From Enterococcus caccae ATCC BAA-1240 (GTDB lineage: Bacteria > Bacillota > Bacilli > Lactobacillales > Enterococcaceae): a stretch of 64,000 nt of DNA. Position 1 is the first letter of the stretch. Each line of letters starts with the position of its first letter. The position numbers were made by a program, and so were the translations under genes. Below are positions 18,751-26,833 of this stretch, piece after piece. The stretch is from positions 248,001-312,000 of the forward strand of contig NZ_KE136475.1 in assembly GCF_000407145.1 (NCBI RefSeq). The letters are read 5' to 3'. A model generated the notes under the pieces. It was not told the DNA's origin. It saw only the letters and a list, made by a program, of their open reading frames with translations, and searched no databases.

Positions 18751-18843
18751 GCAGTAATTTTTTTAATATAAAAGATAATAATTAAATTTATGTAGTCTAG
18801 ATATTTATTTTTATGAAAGGGAAAAGAGTAAGAAGTGTTTTAT

Positions 18844-18853
18844 ACAGTTATGA
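18844..18853 (+). promoter_or_regulatory. Candidate regulator site ACAGTTATGA in the agrC / unknown-gene promoter region
   Basis: It differs at one position from the ACAGTTTTGA found upstream of agrB (19431) and lanM (21410). It resembles half-sites bound by LytTR-domain regulators. The assignment to AgrA is inference. Confidence 0.45.
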
Positions 18854-18968
18854 CCTTTTTTTGTTCTTTAACGATTTGAATAATAATAAGTATTTAGAGT
18901 GGGTTACACTGATAGTAGGGAAGCTAATGACTATGAATTTTTTTAATTAGTAGAAAGGAGGAAGAACG

Positions 18969-19412
18969 ATGATTTTAGAGAGATTGGCAGTAATAGACTT
19001 TTCTTTTTTAGAAAATCAGTCTAATGCGAAAGGCTGGGACAATATGTTTTATGATGTATTCAAATTATTTAATGAAAAAGAAAAGTCATTACATCCACCT
19101 ATCGGTAGCGACAATGATCACTTTATTTTTATTACGCAAGGCTTCATATATCTTAAGCAATATGATCAGGAGAAAATTCACATATACAAAAATGAACTAT
19201 ATAAAGAATTAAATGAAATTAAAGGTCAAACATTTCTTTTAATGATTTATGATGATTCTGAAATTGAAATAATGGAGGAAATATACGAAAAAATAAAAAG
19301 ATACTTAAAGATAAGTCGAAAATTAATAAAAAAAATTAGCGTAATAGAGTTTAAAAATAATAAAAATACTGTTACTAGAATATATAAAGCATTCAACGTT
19401 GACAGTCCTTAG
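18969..19412 (+). CDS. Unknown protein encoded upstream of agrB
   Basis: This 147-aa soluble, Lys/Ile/Glu-rich protein is preceded by a strong ribosome site (GAAAGGAGGAAGAACG), so it is very probably expressed. It has no signal peptide or membrane segment. Sequence landmarks are FSFLENQSNAKGWDNMFYDV, then GSDNDHFIFITQGFIYLKQY and a helical C-terminus EIMEEIYEKIKRYLK. I do not recognise the family. Its position as first gene of the divergent agr transcript, 105 bp before agrB, suggests a role in this quorum system or a later insertion. Confidence 0.7.
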   Translation: MILERLAVIDFSFLENQSNAKGWDNMFYDVFKLFNEKEKSLHPPIGSDNDHFIFITQGFIYLKQYDQEKIHIYKNELYKELNEIKGQTFLLMIYDDSEIEIMEEIYEKIKRYLKISRKLIKKISVIEFKNNKNTVTRIYKAFNVDSP

Positions 19413-19430
19413 AGAAAATCACGAAAATTT

Positions 19431-19441
19431 ACAGTTTTGAT
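19431..19441 (+). promoter_or_regulatory. Candidate regulator site ACAGTTTTGAT upstream of agrB
   Basis: This 11-mer is identical to one arm of the palindrome at 21410-21431 upstream of lanM. It lies 77 bp before the agrB start. Confidence 0.5.
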
Positions 19442-19517
19442 GGAAATTCTGCTTTTTAGGATAAAAGATTTTACCATTCATGAACATGTTTATACTGGAA
19501 GTATAGAGGTGATGGAA

Positions 19518-20117
19518 GTGAAGCAAGTAATAAATAAAAGCATGTGTCTGACAGAACGCACAGCAATTTTTTTAGTCGAACGATTAAATGTTGATGCGGA
19601 GACAGATAAAATAAAGTATTTAAAATGTAAGTTGGCTTTAGAAATCATTTTGATAAATTTTTCAAAATTGAGCATTATTTATGTATTATCCTTTATGTTG
19701 GGCATTACAAAAGCTGTCTTAGTATTTCACATAGCATTTTTATATATTAGAAAATATGCTTATGGAGCACACTCAAATTCTAGTCTAAAATGTACGATTA
19801 TTTCTCTTATCTTGTTTGTTGGAATTCCTTTTTATCTAGTAAATTTTGTGCTTATACCTAAGGAGATATTGCTTATAGTATTGCTGATAAATAGTAGTCT
19901 AATTTATAAATTTGCACCCGCAGCAACAAAGAAAAATCCAATAAGTGATTTGAAGAAAAAAAGGGAATTAAGAAGAAAAGCTCTAGTTGCTAATAGTGTG
20001 ATGATGCTATTATTAATCATTAATGTGATTCCTTTAGGAATACTAAACTTAGTTATTTTTGGAAGTTTTTTCTCTTGTTTAACATTAAGCCCGTACGTAT
20101 ACGCAGTGATCGAATAA
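19518..20117 (+). CDS. agrB: AgrB/FsrB-like peptide-processing membrane protease
   Basis: This 199-aa integral membrane cysteine endopeptidase cleaves the C-terminal tail from AgrD and cyclises it. The active-site pair is visible in YAYGAHSNSSLKC, with His and Cys seven residues apart as in AgrB. Four to six hydrophobic segments follow (CTIISLILFVGIPFYLVNFV and others). GTG 19518 is chosen because GAGGTGAT at 19506-19513 is an excellent, correctly spaced Shine-Dalgarno for it; ATG 19512 overlaps that site. The downstream neighbour is a tRNA gene, then agrD. Confidence 0.9.
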   Translation: MKQVINKSMCLTERTAIFLVERLNVDAETDKIKYLKCKLALEIILINFSKLSIIYVLSFMLGITKAVLVFHIAFLYIRKYAYGAHSNSSLKCTIISLILFVGIPFYLVNFVLIPKEILLIVLLINSSLIYKFAPAATKKNPISDLKKKRELRRKALVANSVMMLLLIINVIPLGILNLVIFGSFFSCLTLSPYVYAVIE

Positions 20118-20155
20118 TAGGTTCAAAAGAAGGTCAAAAGTATTGTTTCATTTTT

Positions 20156-20226
20156 GATGGTATAGCCAAGTGGTAGGGCACAGGTCTGCAAAACCTTGAG
20201 CATCGGTTCAAACCCGATTACCATCT
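20156..20226 (+). tRNA. tRNA-Cys (GCA), divergent, between agrB and agrD
   Basis: The 71-nt cloverleaf has acceptor GATGGTA/TACCATC (7/7 pairs), D-arm GCC-AAGTGGTAG-GGC, anticodon arm CAGGT-CTGCAAA-ACCTT (GCA; one C-T mismatch at 27-43) and T-arm ATCGG-TTCAAAC-CCGAT. The discriminator is U73, the cysteine identity base. CCA is not encoded (TTA follows). The D-loop and anticodon region resemble normal Firmicute tRNA-Cys, but the acceptor stem, normally GC-rich, is replaced by an AT-richer one. It is isolated from any rRNA or tRNA cluster. Confidence 0.88.
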
Positions 20227-20244
20227 TTAGTAAATAACTTTAAA

Positions 20245-20250
20245 TATAAT
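20245..20250 (+). promoter_or_regulatory. Possible -10 element for agrD
   Basis: A perfect TATAAT lies 30 bp before the agrD start, just after the tRNA. No convincing -35 is present; the -35 position would fall at the tRNA 3' end. Confidence 0.35.
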
Positions 20251-20274
20251 TTTAGATTACAGGAGGAGTCAGCT

Positions 20275-20394
20275 ATGGTTGAAAAATTTTTAGAGTTTAT
20301 TGGTGGCGTTGGGGTAGAGACTTTTTGCTTTGGGGCACTATATGAACCAACTATTCCAGAAGATTTACGAAGTATAGACAAGCCAGAAAAGTAG
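20275..20394 (+). CDS. agrD: AgrD-like autoinducing peptide precursor (39 aa)
   Basis: A perfect AGGAGG lies 8 bp before the ATG. The product has the three AgrD parts: an amphipathic leader (MVEKFLEFIGGVGVETF), a central Cys18, and an acidic tail (YEPTIPEDLRSIDK) matching the AgrD EVPKEL-type recognition tail. Aligning IPEDL with the staphylococcal VPKEL places the processing site after Leu22. That predicts a five-residue thiolactone ring Cys-Phe-Gly-Ala-Leu with an N-terminal extension of unknown length. It is too short for most gene callers. The family role is the secreted quorum signal sensed by AgrC. Confidence 0.88.
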   Translation: MVEKFLEFIGGVGVETFCFGALYEPTIPEDLRSIDKPEK

Positions 20395-20510
20395 TCGCAG
20401 TAATTTTATAAGGTGAGTCAGTAGTAAAAAATGAGAATGAAGTTTAATGACTAATGAACAATTATATTTATTAAGAGCAAGAGAGCAATTTATGAATCCA
20501 TACTGCAGAC

Positions 20511-20554
20511 AAATACGTTCAACATTCAAAAATAGAATGTTGGGCGTATTTTCT
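20511..20554 (+). terminator. Terminator downstream of agrD
   Basis: Nested pairs AAATACG/CGTATTT and AACATTC/GAATGTT enclose AAAAATA and are followed by TTTTCTT. Confidence 0.75.
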
Positions 20555-20593
20555 TATCTTGGTAATGAAAACAATGTGAAAAAATAAAGGCTT

Positions 20594-21147
20594 CTATTCT
20601 TTTTCTAGCTTTACGCGGCTAATTTTTTTTAAATTCATGACAGCAAAAATTAGCCGTGTGTGCACAACGATCTTCCCCATTTTCCGTACTTCGTTCAAGG
20701 TATCCTTCTAGAGTAATAGAGAAAAACGGCAACACTTGATTTTCCAGGTATAAGCAATAATCACCATAAATCCTTTGAGAAATTACTCAATTAGCTTCAA
20801 CTAGATTTGAGAAATTACGGTTTTCAGGAGTAATAATAACATCCTAAATAAACTCTTGCTCATCAAAAACTGTATGGGTGCAATAAGTAAATTGATTCCA
20901 TCGTTCTCCCTCTGCATAATATTCACTCTCAGGATATACTTTACTTATTTTTCGTTCTCTCAGTTCACTTTCTGTCGGGGAAATTAAAACGATATCTACC
21001 TGAACCTTTATCGTTCGATGTCAGGCTGAATAAGTTGATTCAATGATTAGATAAATGAAGGTAAAATCCATTGCTTCGTCTACTTTGCGATTTAAATGAT
21101 CTTCAGATACAAGTTCTTCCAAAGAAATCATCACATATTTCACGTTA
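20594..21147 (-). pseudogene. Decayed IS1182-family transposase remnant
   Basis: On the minus strand, 21147 downward reads NVKYVMISLEELVSEDHLNR then KVDEAMDFTFIYLIIESTYS, the N-terminus of IS1182-type transposases, then hits a stop. Near 20690-20594 it reads GKIVVHTRLIFAVMNLKKIS to a stop, the usual C-terminus. The catalytic middle is absent. Between them are fragments (KISKVYPESEYYAEGERWNQ) of an unrecognised, stop-interrupted frame. The stretch 20395-21559 otherwise holds only terminator and promoter elements. Confidence 0.7.
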
Positions 21148-21409
21148 TTTAAAACATTTTCTTCTCCTCTCACCATTTATTCCGTTAAGGAAGTTCTTGA
21201 TATATGACTCAAAAAGGCATGTCCCGCGTTTTTGTTTTTTCTATCTTATAGAAAGAAATGTGGACTAAAAAAATGAAATGTACTTTCTATTTGGCAATAG
21301 AGAAACAAGTAATCTACTATAACGTATTTAATAGGAGAATAACTAAAAGAATGTTCAGTAAATTTTTGTGGAAATTTCATTTTTAATCCTAATATTGGAA
21401 TAAAATAAT

Positions 21410-21431
21410 ACAGTTTTGATATCAAAACTGT
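21410..21431. promoter_or_regulatory. 22-bp perfect palindrome upstream of lanM, candidate operator
   Basis: ACAGTTTTGAT is followed immediately by its reverse complement ATCAAAACTGT. The same 11-mer occurs once upstream of agrB. It lies 130 bp before the lanM start and has no T-tract, so it looks like a protein-binding site, presumably for the agr regulator. Confidence 0.55.
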
Positions 21432-21467
21432 TGGTTTTCAAGAGAAATTGGCAATCCGGTTCTTTTT

Positions 21468-21526
21468 TTGACATCTACTGATGAAAATCTAAAAAGTAGA
21501 GAATTCACTTTATACTAAGTGTATAA
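21468..21526 (+). promoter_or_regulatory. lanM promoter region with TTGACA and a TTATAC-N5-GTATAA repeat
   Basis: TTGACA lies at 21468-21473 and TATACT at 21511-21516, but they are 37 bp apart, so they are not one standard promoter. The inverted repeat TTATAC TAAGT GTATAA (21510-21526) overlaps the likely -10, which suggests repressor or activator control. Confidence 0.45.
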
Positions 21527-21559
21527 GTTAATTCAAAAGAAAAAAACGAGGTGAATGAT

Positions 21560-24500
21560 ATGAGAAATGCAGTATTAGAAAACAAATTAAATGAGCAATC
21601 ATATGCTTTTGCTACAACAATGAAAGAACGTGGACAGCTTTTTTCAGATGAATTAGTTAATGAGGAGGACAATCAGCATTTGAAAAAATGGTTGGAAAGA
21701 AAATCATTAATGGGATCTAAGTTGTTTGAAACTAAGTTAGATATCTATGGAATTACAGAAGATGAATATAAAAAAGGGTTAAGAGAATTAACAAGAGAAA
21801 ACAGGAAAACCCTTGAAAAAAAATTAGCTGATCAAGACTGGTATCAACTGCATATGGAGTTGATGAATGAAACTTCTCACGAAATAGAAGCTACATTCAG
21901 TGATGTTTCTTATATTATTCGCAAGCACCTACTCTATTTGAACCAAGAGATTGAAAAGATAGTAAATATCTCAGAGATAAATATAGCGGATGAAGCTCTG
22001 GTCAAATATATCGAATTTGCTGCTACAGATATGTTAGGAATAATTATGCGAACCGTTGTTTTGGATGTCCATGAGAAAAAACAACAAGAGAATAATCAAG
22101 AGTTTACTTTCTTATCCTACCTAGCAGATAACTTTACAACCAATGAACAGCTAAATACTTTTTATGAAAAATATCCTGTACTAGCAAAACTGTTAGCAAA
22201 ACGATTGATTTTTTCTATTGCTAATTTTAAAGAGTTTATTAATGCCTTAAATCAGTCTAAAAAGGATATTTCTCAACTGTTGAATATATCAGTAAAAAAT
22301 TTGGACATAACTAAATTAAAAATTGGCGCGGGTGATAGCCATGGTAAAGGCAAAACAGTGATTATTGTTACATTCAATCAAACAAAGAAATTGGCTTTTA
22401 AGTTCAAAAATCTTAGAGTAGGAGAACGATTCAATATCTTTTTGAAGAAAATAGAAGAGCATTCTGAGTTTTCATTTTATAAAGTAAAGAGAATTTATGG
22501 AGAATCGTTTACTTTTGAAGAATTTGTTGAATTTAAAGAATGTGAAAATAAGAAAGAAGCGGGAGAATTTTATAAAGGGTTTGGTCATTTGATTGCACTA
22601 TCCTATATTTTACAAGCAAATGATTTACATTTTGAAAATATTATTGCGCACGGTAAATTTCCAGTCATTATTGACATTGAAACCTTAATTCAAAATGAGC
22701 CGCCGATAAAATTGGGAACGGATGCTTATGGAAAGTTCAAATATTCTGCGACAGATTCTGTTGTGAATACAGGATTAGTTCCAACTTTATTATTTCAAGA
22801 GAGAGTAGCTGAGGAAGAAAAGGAAAAAAAAGGTGTTCAGTTTAGCGCATTGAGTGGTGGAACACAAAAACTACCATTTAAAGTATTAAAACTAACAAAC
22901 CTTAATTCAGAAAATATGAAATATGAGTATCAAGATCATATTTTGGAAGGTGCATTGAACATTCCATCAATAGAAGGGACACAACTTAACTTTGAAGAAT
23001 ATAGTGAAATGATATTGGACGGTTTTACTACATTCATGCAGTTTGTTATTCAAAATAAGAATACAGTGGCAAAATGGGTGGAGCTTTTATTCAATGATTG
23101 CTTGGTAAGAAATGTCATCAAAGCAACGCAGCGATACGCTGACATGTTAGATTTTTCAACTCATCCTACTTGTACTATGGATTATAAGGAACGTGAAAAA
23201 TTGTTTGAAAATATATGGGCATACCCATATAAAGACATGCGGGCTGTTCCTTTTGAGGTAGAAGATTTATTGAATCATGATATTCCTATTTTCTTTAATA
23301 ATACAGGAACAAAAGATTTGATTGCATCAGATGGATCAATTATTTCAGATTATTACGCAGAAAAGCCAATTAACCGTACAGTGAATAAGATCAAAAATCT
23401 TACCGAGAAAGAGTTTCAGCAACAATTGAATTTATTAACATTGTCATTGGGATTGTACGACGGAGGTTTGGAAGAGTTAGTAATTACATCAGCTAAAGAG
23501 GAAACAACGAAAAAGACAGCTTTGTCTAAAGCAATTGCTATTGGAGACTTTTTATTGGATCGAGCTATTTGGGGGGAAAACAAAAAAACAGTGACTTGGC
23601 AAAAGTTACAAGTGGACAGCTATGATAATTGGTCAAATAGTGCAGTTTATTATGGACTGTATGAAGGACTCCAAGGGATTTACCTTTTCTTTTACAATTT
23701 AAACAAAATTAAACCAAGCCAAAGCTATCAAGAAGTTATTGATGCATTAAATAACTATCTTTTTAAAGAGAATCCATTTAAACCAGCGAATACAGATATG
23801 TTCTCTGGTCTAGGAAGTATTCTATATTTGTATACTCAATTATGTAAAGATTCTAAGAACGATTTGTATTTAGGCAAAGCTAGAACAATGGTTGAGGATC
23901 TAATTGAATGTACGAATAATTCTTCGTTGCAACCAGATTGGGTTGGTGGTTTAGCAGGCTTTTTAAAAGTATTGGTAGAGTTGTATAAAGTTACAAATGA
24001 TGATTTCTATTTAAAATCGGCAGATCAAGTAGTTGAAAAAATAGATATTTCAGAAATTAAAGTGGGCGGTTTTGCCCATGGATATTCTGGAATTTTAACA
24101 GCACTAAATTCCTTTGCACAGGTTGCAGGATACACTGAGAATGTCAAAGAAAAAATATGGCAAGCATTATTGTTGGAAAGAAAAACCTTCAGTGTACAAA
24201 AGCAAACGTGGCAAGACTTAAGAGAGGGCGAAGCAAACGGAAAACACTTTTGGTGTCATGGATCTGCTGGGATTGGAATGAGCCGATTGAGCTTACTTAG
24301 TTCAAATATTCAGGATGAAGTAATGCTGGATGAAGTAAGGATCGCTGCGAACAATGTATTGGAAAATGAATTAAATAATGATGGCTTATGCCATGGTAAT
24401 TATGGAAATATCGAATTTCTTATACAACTTTCTGAATCAAATTATGCAGATAAAGAATTAAAGAGAAGAATCAATCAGTATAAAGAACAACTGCTCGCAA

Positions 24501-24634
24501 ATTCCAGCTACAAGCTTTTAGGACTTAAAAACATACCGAGCGTTACTTTATTTGATGGCTTAAGTGGGATAGGGTATGAACTTTTAAGAATTGCCTCCCC
24601 TGAAAAGGTACCTAATGTTTTAATGTTGGATTAA
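21560..24634 (+). CDS. lanM: Class II lanthipeptide synthetase LanM (CylM-like)
   Basis: This 1024-aa bifunctional enzyme phosphorylates and dehydrates Ser/Thr and forms (methyl)lanthionine rings in the precursor peptides. The N-terminal DUF4135 kinase/lyase-like dehydratase domain has KFKNLRVGERFN (about residue 280) and FPVIIDIETLIQN (about 370). The C-terminal LanC cyclase domain (from about 700) has the zinc ligands in HFWCHGSAGIG (Cys about 899) and GLCHGNYGN (Cys-His about 943). ATG 21560 is chosen because GAGGTG at 21549-21554 suits it. The length matches CylM-type enzymes. It begins a co-directional operon lanM-lanT-lanP-five precursors. Confidence 0.95.
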   Translation: MRNAVLENKLNEQSYAFATTMKERGQLFSDELVNEEDNQHLKKWLERKSLMGSKLFETKLDIYGITEDEYKKGLRELTRENRKTLEKKLADQDWYQLHMELMNETSHEIEATFSDVSYIIRKHLLYLNQEIEKIVNISEINIADEALVKYIEFAATDMLGIIMRTVVLDVHEKKQQENNQEFTFLSYLADNFTTNEQLNTFYEKYPVLAKLLAKRLIFSIANFKEFINALNQSKKDISQLLNISVKNLDITKLKIGAGDSHGKGKTVIIVTFNQTKKLAFKFKNLRVGERFNIFLKKIEEHSEFSFYKVKRIYGESFTFEEFVEFKECENKKEAGEFYKGFGHLIALSYILQANDLHFENIIAHGKFPVIIDIETLIQNEPPIKLGTDAYGKFKYSATDSVVNTGLVPTLLFQERVAEEEKEKKGVQFSALSGGTQKLPFKVLKLTNLNSENMKYEYQDHILEGALNIPSIEGTQLNFEEYSEMILDGFTTFMQFVIQNKNTVAKWVELLFNDCLVRNVIKATQRYADMLDFSTHPTCTMDYKEREKLFENIWAYPYKDMRAVPFEVEDLLNHDIPIFFNNTGTKDLIASDGSIISDYYAEKPINRTVNKIKNLTEKEFQQQLNLLTLSLGLYDGGLEELVITSAKEETTKKTALSKAIAIGDFLLDRAIWGENKKTVTWQKLQVDSYDNWSNSAVYYGLYEGLQGIYLFFYNLNKIKPSQSYQEVIDALNNYLFKENPFKPANTDMFSGLGSILYLYTQLCKDSKNDLYLGKARTMVEDLIECTNNSSLQPDWVGGLAGFLKVLVELYKVTNDDFYLKSADQVVEKIDISEIKVGGFAHGYSGILTALNSFAQVAGYTENVKEKIWQALLLERKTFSVQKQTWQDLREGEANGKHFWCHGSAGIGMSRLSLLSSNIQDEVMLDEVRIAANNVLENELNNDGLCHGNYGNIEFLIQLSESNYADKELKRRINQYKEQLLANSSYKLLGLKNIPSVTLFDGLSGIGYELLRIASPEKVPNVLMLD

Positions 24635-24649
24635 AAGGAAGTGAGAGTT

Positions 24650-26809
24650 ATGAAGAAACGAATACCGATTTTAGAACAAAATGAACATAGTGAATGTGGT
24701 TTGACTTCTGTTTGTATGATTTTGAACTATTTTAAAATAAAAGAAGATTTAAATAGTTTGAGAGACAAATACGGTGTTCCTAAAGGTGGTAATACGCTTT
24801 TAGATTTACAGGAGGTATGTTCTCATTATGGAATAAGGACAAAAGGAGTACGTATAAAAGACTATAGCTATTTTAAAACTTTGACTAATCCATGCATCTG
24901 TTTTTGGAATAAACGTCATTTTGTAGTATTTGAAAAAGTTGTTAAAAATAAAATAGTTATCATTGACCCAGCGCAAGGAAAAAAAATACTTTCTTATGAA
25001 GAGTTCACAGAACATTTTTCAGAGGTGATTTTGGAAATTGTAGAAGTACCAAATAAAATACCAGAAAAAAAGAAAAATAAATCATGGGAAGTATTGCAAA
25101 CCATTCTAAAAACACAAAAGCTAAAGATTGGTTTATTGATTCTCTTTACGTTATTGGCTCAATGCTTGTCACTACTAGTCCCTATTCTTACAACAACCCT
25201 TGTGGACAACTTGTCTCTATTATCACAGAATAAAAATATTTCATTATTCTTTGTTGTGGTATTGGTTATGTTATTTTGTTCGAATTATTTACTTCAAGTA
25301 ACTCGAGGGTTGATTATAGCAAAATTTCAAAAGAATTTTGAGAAAAATTTAATGAGGAAATTTATGAAAAAAGTGATGGAGCTACCATTGAAGTTTTTTG
25401 TAAATCGATCAACAGGAGATTTGATTTTTCGCTCTAATCTTACAACTTATATTCAACAAATACTGAGTCAACAGATGATAACGACTGGAATAGACTTGAT
25501 TTTTCTTGTGGTGTATCTTACTTTGATGGTCTACTATTCCCCTAGAATGGCTCTTTTAACAGTAGTAACTACATTGATAATTGCAGCATTTTCAGTAATG
25601 AACTCGAAAAAGTTACGAAGTGTTGCGGATAGAGAAATGCTATCTCAAAGTAAAGTACAAAACAACTTAGTAGAGTTATTTGAAGGAATGGAGACAGTAA
25701 AGTCATTAGGAATGGAGGAACATTTTTATACTACTTGGGAAAATAATTTTAGTCAACAACTGGATATACAGGAGGAAAAAGGTCGTTATAGTTCTTGGAT
25801 AGGTAATATATCAACATCGATTCAATTTGTATTGCCATTCCTGATTACTTCTTTTGGAATTCTAGAAGTACAACAACAACGATTAACAATAGGCGAATTG
25901 GTAAGTTTTAATTCATTAGCATTATCTTTCTTAGCACCAATCATTACTCTTTTAAGTTCATTTTCTTCATTATTAATGTTGAAATCTTACTTTAGAAAAA
26001 TCAATGATATTTTATTGCAAAAAACAAATGAAAATAAGAAAGACAGTAAAGAAATAAAAACATTTGAAAAATTAGAATTGGAAAATGTTTCATTCAGGTA
26101 TAGCTATTTTGAAAAGCATTTAATAAAAAATCTGAATTTAACTATTGAACATGGTGAAAAAGTTGCAATTGTCGGCCCAAGTGGATCTGGTAAAAGTACA
26201 TTATTGAAATTGATTTCAGGAATGTATCCAGCAACAGATGGAAGTGTGAAAATCAATGGGGTAGATGTAAACGATATTGAGAAAAATACATTGAATAAAG
26301 AAATTGCTATTGTGAATCAAGATCCAGCAATTTTTAATACGACACTTTATGAAAATCTTGTTTTGAAAAATAAATCTGTTGCTTTAACTAAATTTAATGA
26401 GGCAGTAACTAAATCCAGAGTGGATGAAATCATAAAAGATATGCCGTTGGGATTTGAAACTCAAATTTCAGAAGGAGGTATGAATCTTTCAGGTGGTCAA
26501 AAACAAAGGATTTCAATCGCGAGAGCGTTAATAAAAGACCCATCATTATTGATTTTAGATGAACCAACGAGTTCTTTAGATAATATTTCCGATAATTTTA
26601 TCATGAATAATATCATCAATGATGCTACACCTTGTATTGTAGTTTCCCATCGGCTTAACACAATCAAGCATTTTGATAGAATTATTGTCATGGACAAAGG
26701 CTGCATTGTAGAAGATGGACGGCATAGTGAATTGATGGCTAAAAAGGGTTTATATCATAAAATTTATTCTGGAGAAAAATTACAGGAAAAATTACAAGAA
26801 GCAGTATAA
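24650..26809 (+). CDS. lanT: LanT exporter with C39 leader peptidase (CylB-like)
   Basis: This 719-aa peptidase-containing ABC transporter cuts the leader after a double-glycine-type site and exports the peptide. The C39 domain (residues 1-150) shows Cys14 in NEHSECGLTSVCMIL, His about 90 in KRHFVVFEKV and Asp in IIDPAQG. About six membrane segments follow (LKIGLLILFTLLAQCLSLLV and others). The ATPase domain has GPSGSGKST (about 509), LSGGQKQRISIARA (about 613) and LLILDEPTSSLD. Start ATG 24650 follows AAGGAAG, 15 bp after lanM. The precursors all carry Gly-Ser at the expected cleavage site. Confidence 0.94.
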   Translation: MKKRIPILEQNEHSECGLTSVCMILNYFKIKEDLNSLRDKYGVPKGGNTLLDLQEVCSHYGIRTKGVRIKDYSYFKTLTNPCICFWNKRHFVVFEKVVKNKIVIIDPAQGKKILSYEEFTEHFSEVILEIVEVPNKIPEKKKNKSWEVLQTILKTQKLKIGLLILFTLLAQCLSLLVPILTTTLVDNLSLLSQNKNISLFFVVVLVMLFCSNYLLQVTRGLIIAKFQKNFEKNLMRKFMKKVMELPLKFFVNRSTGDLIFRSNLTTYIQQILSQQMITTGIDLIFLVVYLTLMVYYSPRMALLTVVTTLIIAAFSVMNSKKLRSVADREMLSQSKVQNNLVELFEGMETVKSLGMEEHFYTTWENNFSQQLDIQEEKGRYSSWIGNISTSIQFVLPFLITSFGILEVQQQRLTIGELVSFNSLALSFLAPIITLLSSFSSLLMLKSYFRKINDILLQKTNENKKDSKEIKTFEKLELENVSFRYSYFEKHLIKNLNLTIEHGEKVAIVGPSGSGKSTLLKLISGMYPATDGSVKINGVDVNDIEKNTLNKEIAIVNQDPAIFNTTLYENLVLKNKSVALTKFNEAVTKSRVDEIIKDMPLGFETQISEGGMNLSGGQKQRISIARALIKDPSLLILDEPTSSLDNISDNFIMNNIINDATPCIVVSHRLNTIKHFDRIIVMDKGCIVEDGRHSELMAKKGLYHKIYSGEKLQEKLQEAV

Positions 26810-26833
26810 AAAATAAATTAAAAGGAGATTAGG

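Noticed and set aside
20156-20226. T-box leader or tRNA pseudogene fragment
   Set aside because: All four stems form with only one mismatch, and the anticodon and U73 agree on cysteine, so a full tRNA gene fits better. No specifier or antiterminator structure is seen.
21071-21268. 65-codon plus-strand frame in the decayed region
   Set aside because: It is antisense to the IS1182 N-terminal remnant, has no ribosome site and no recognisable product.
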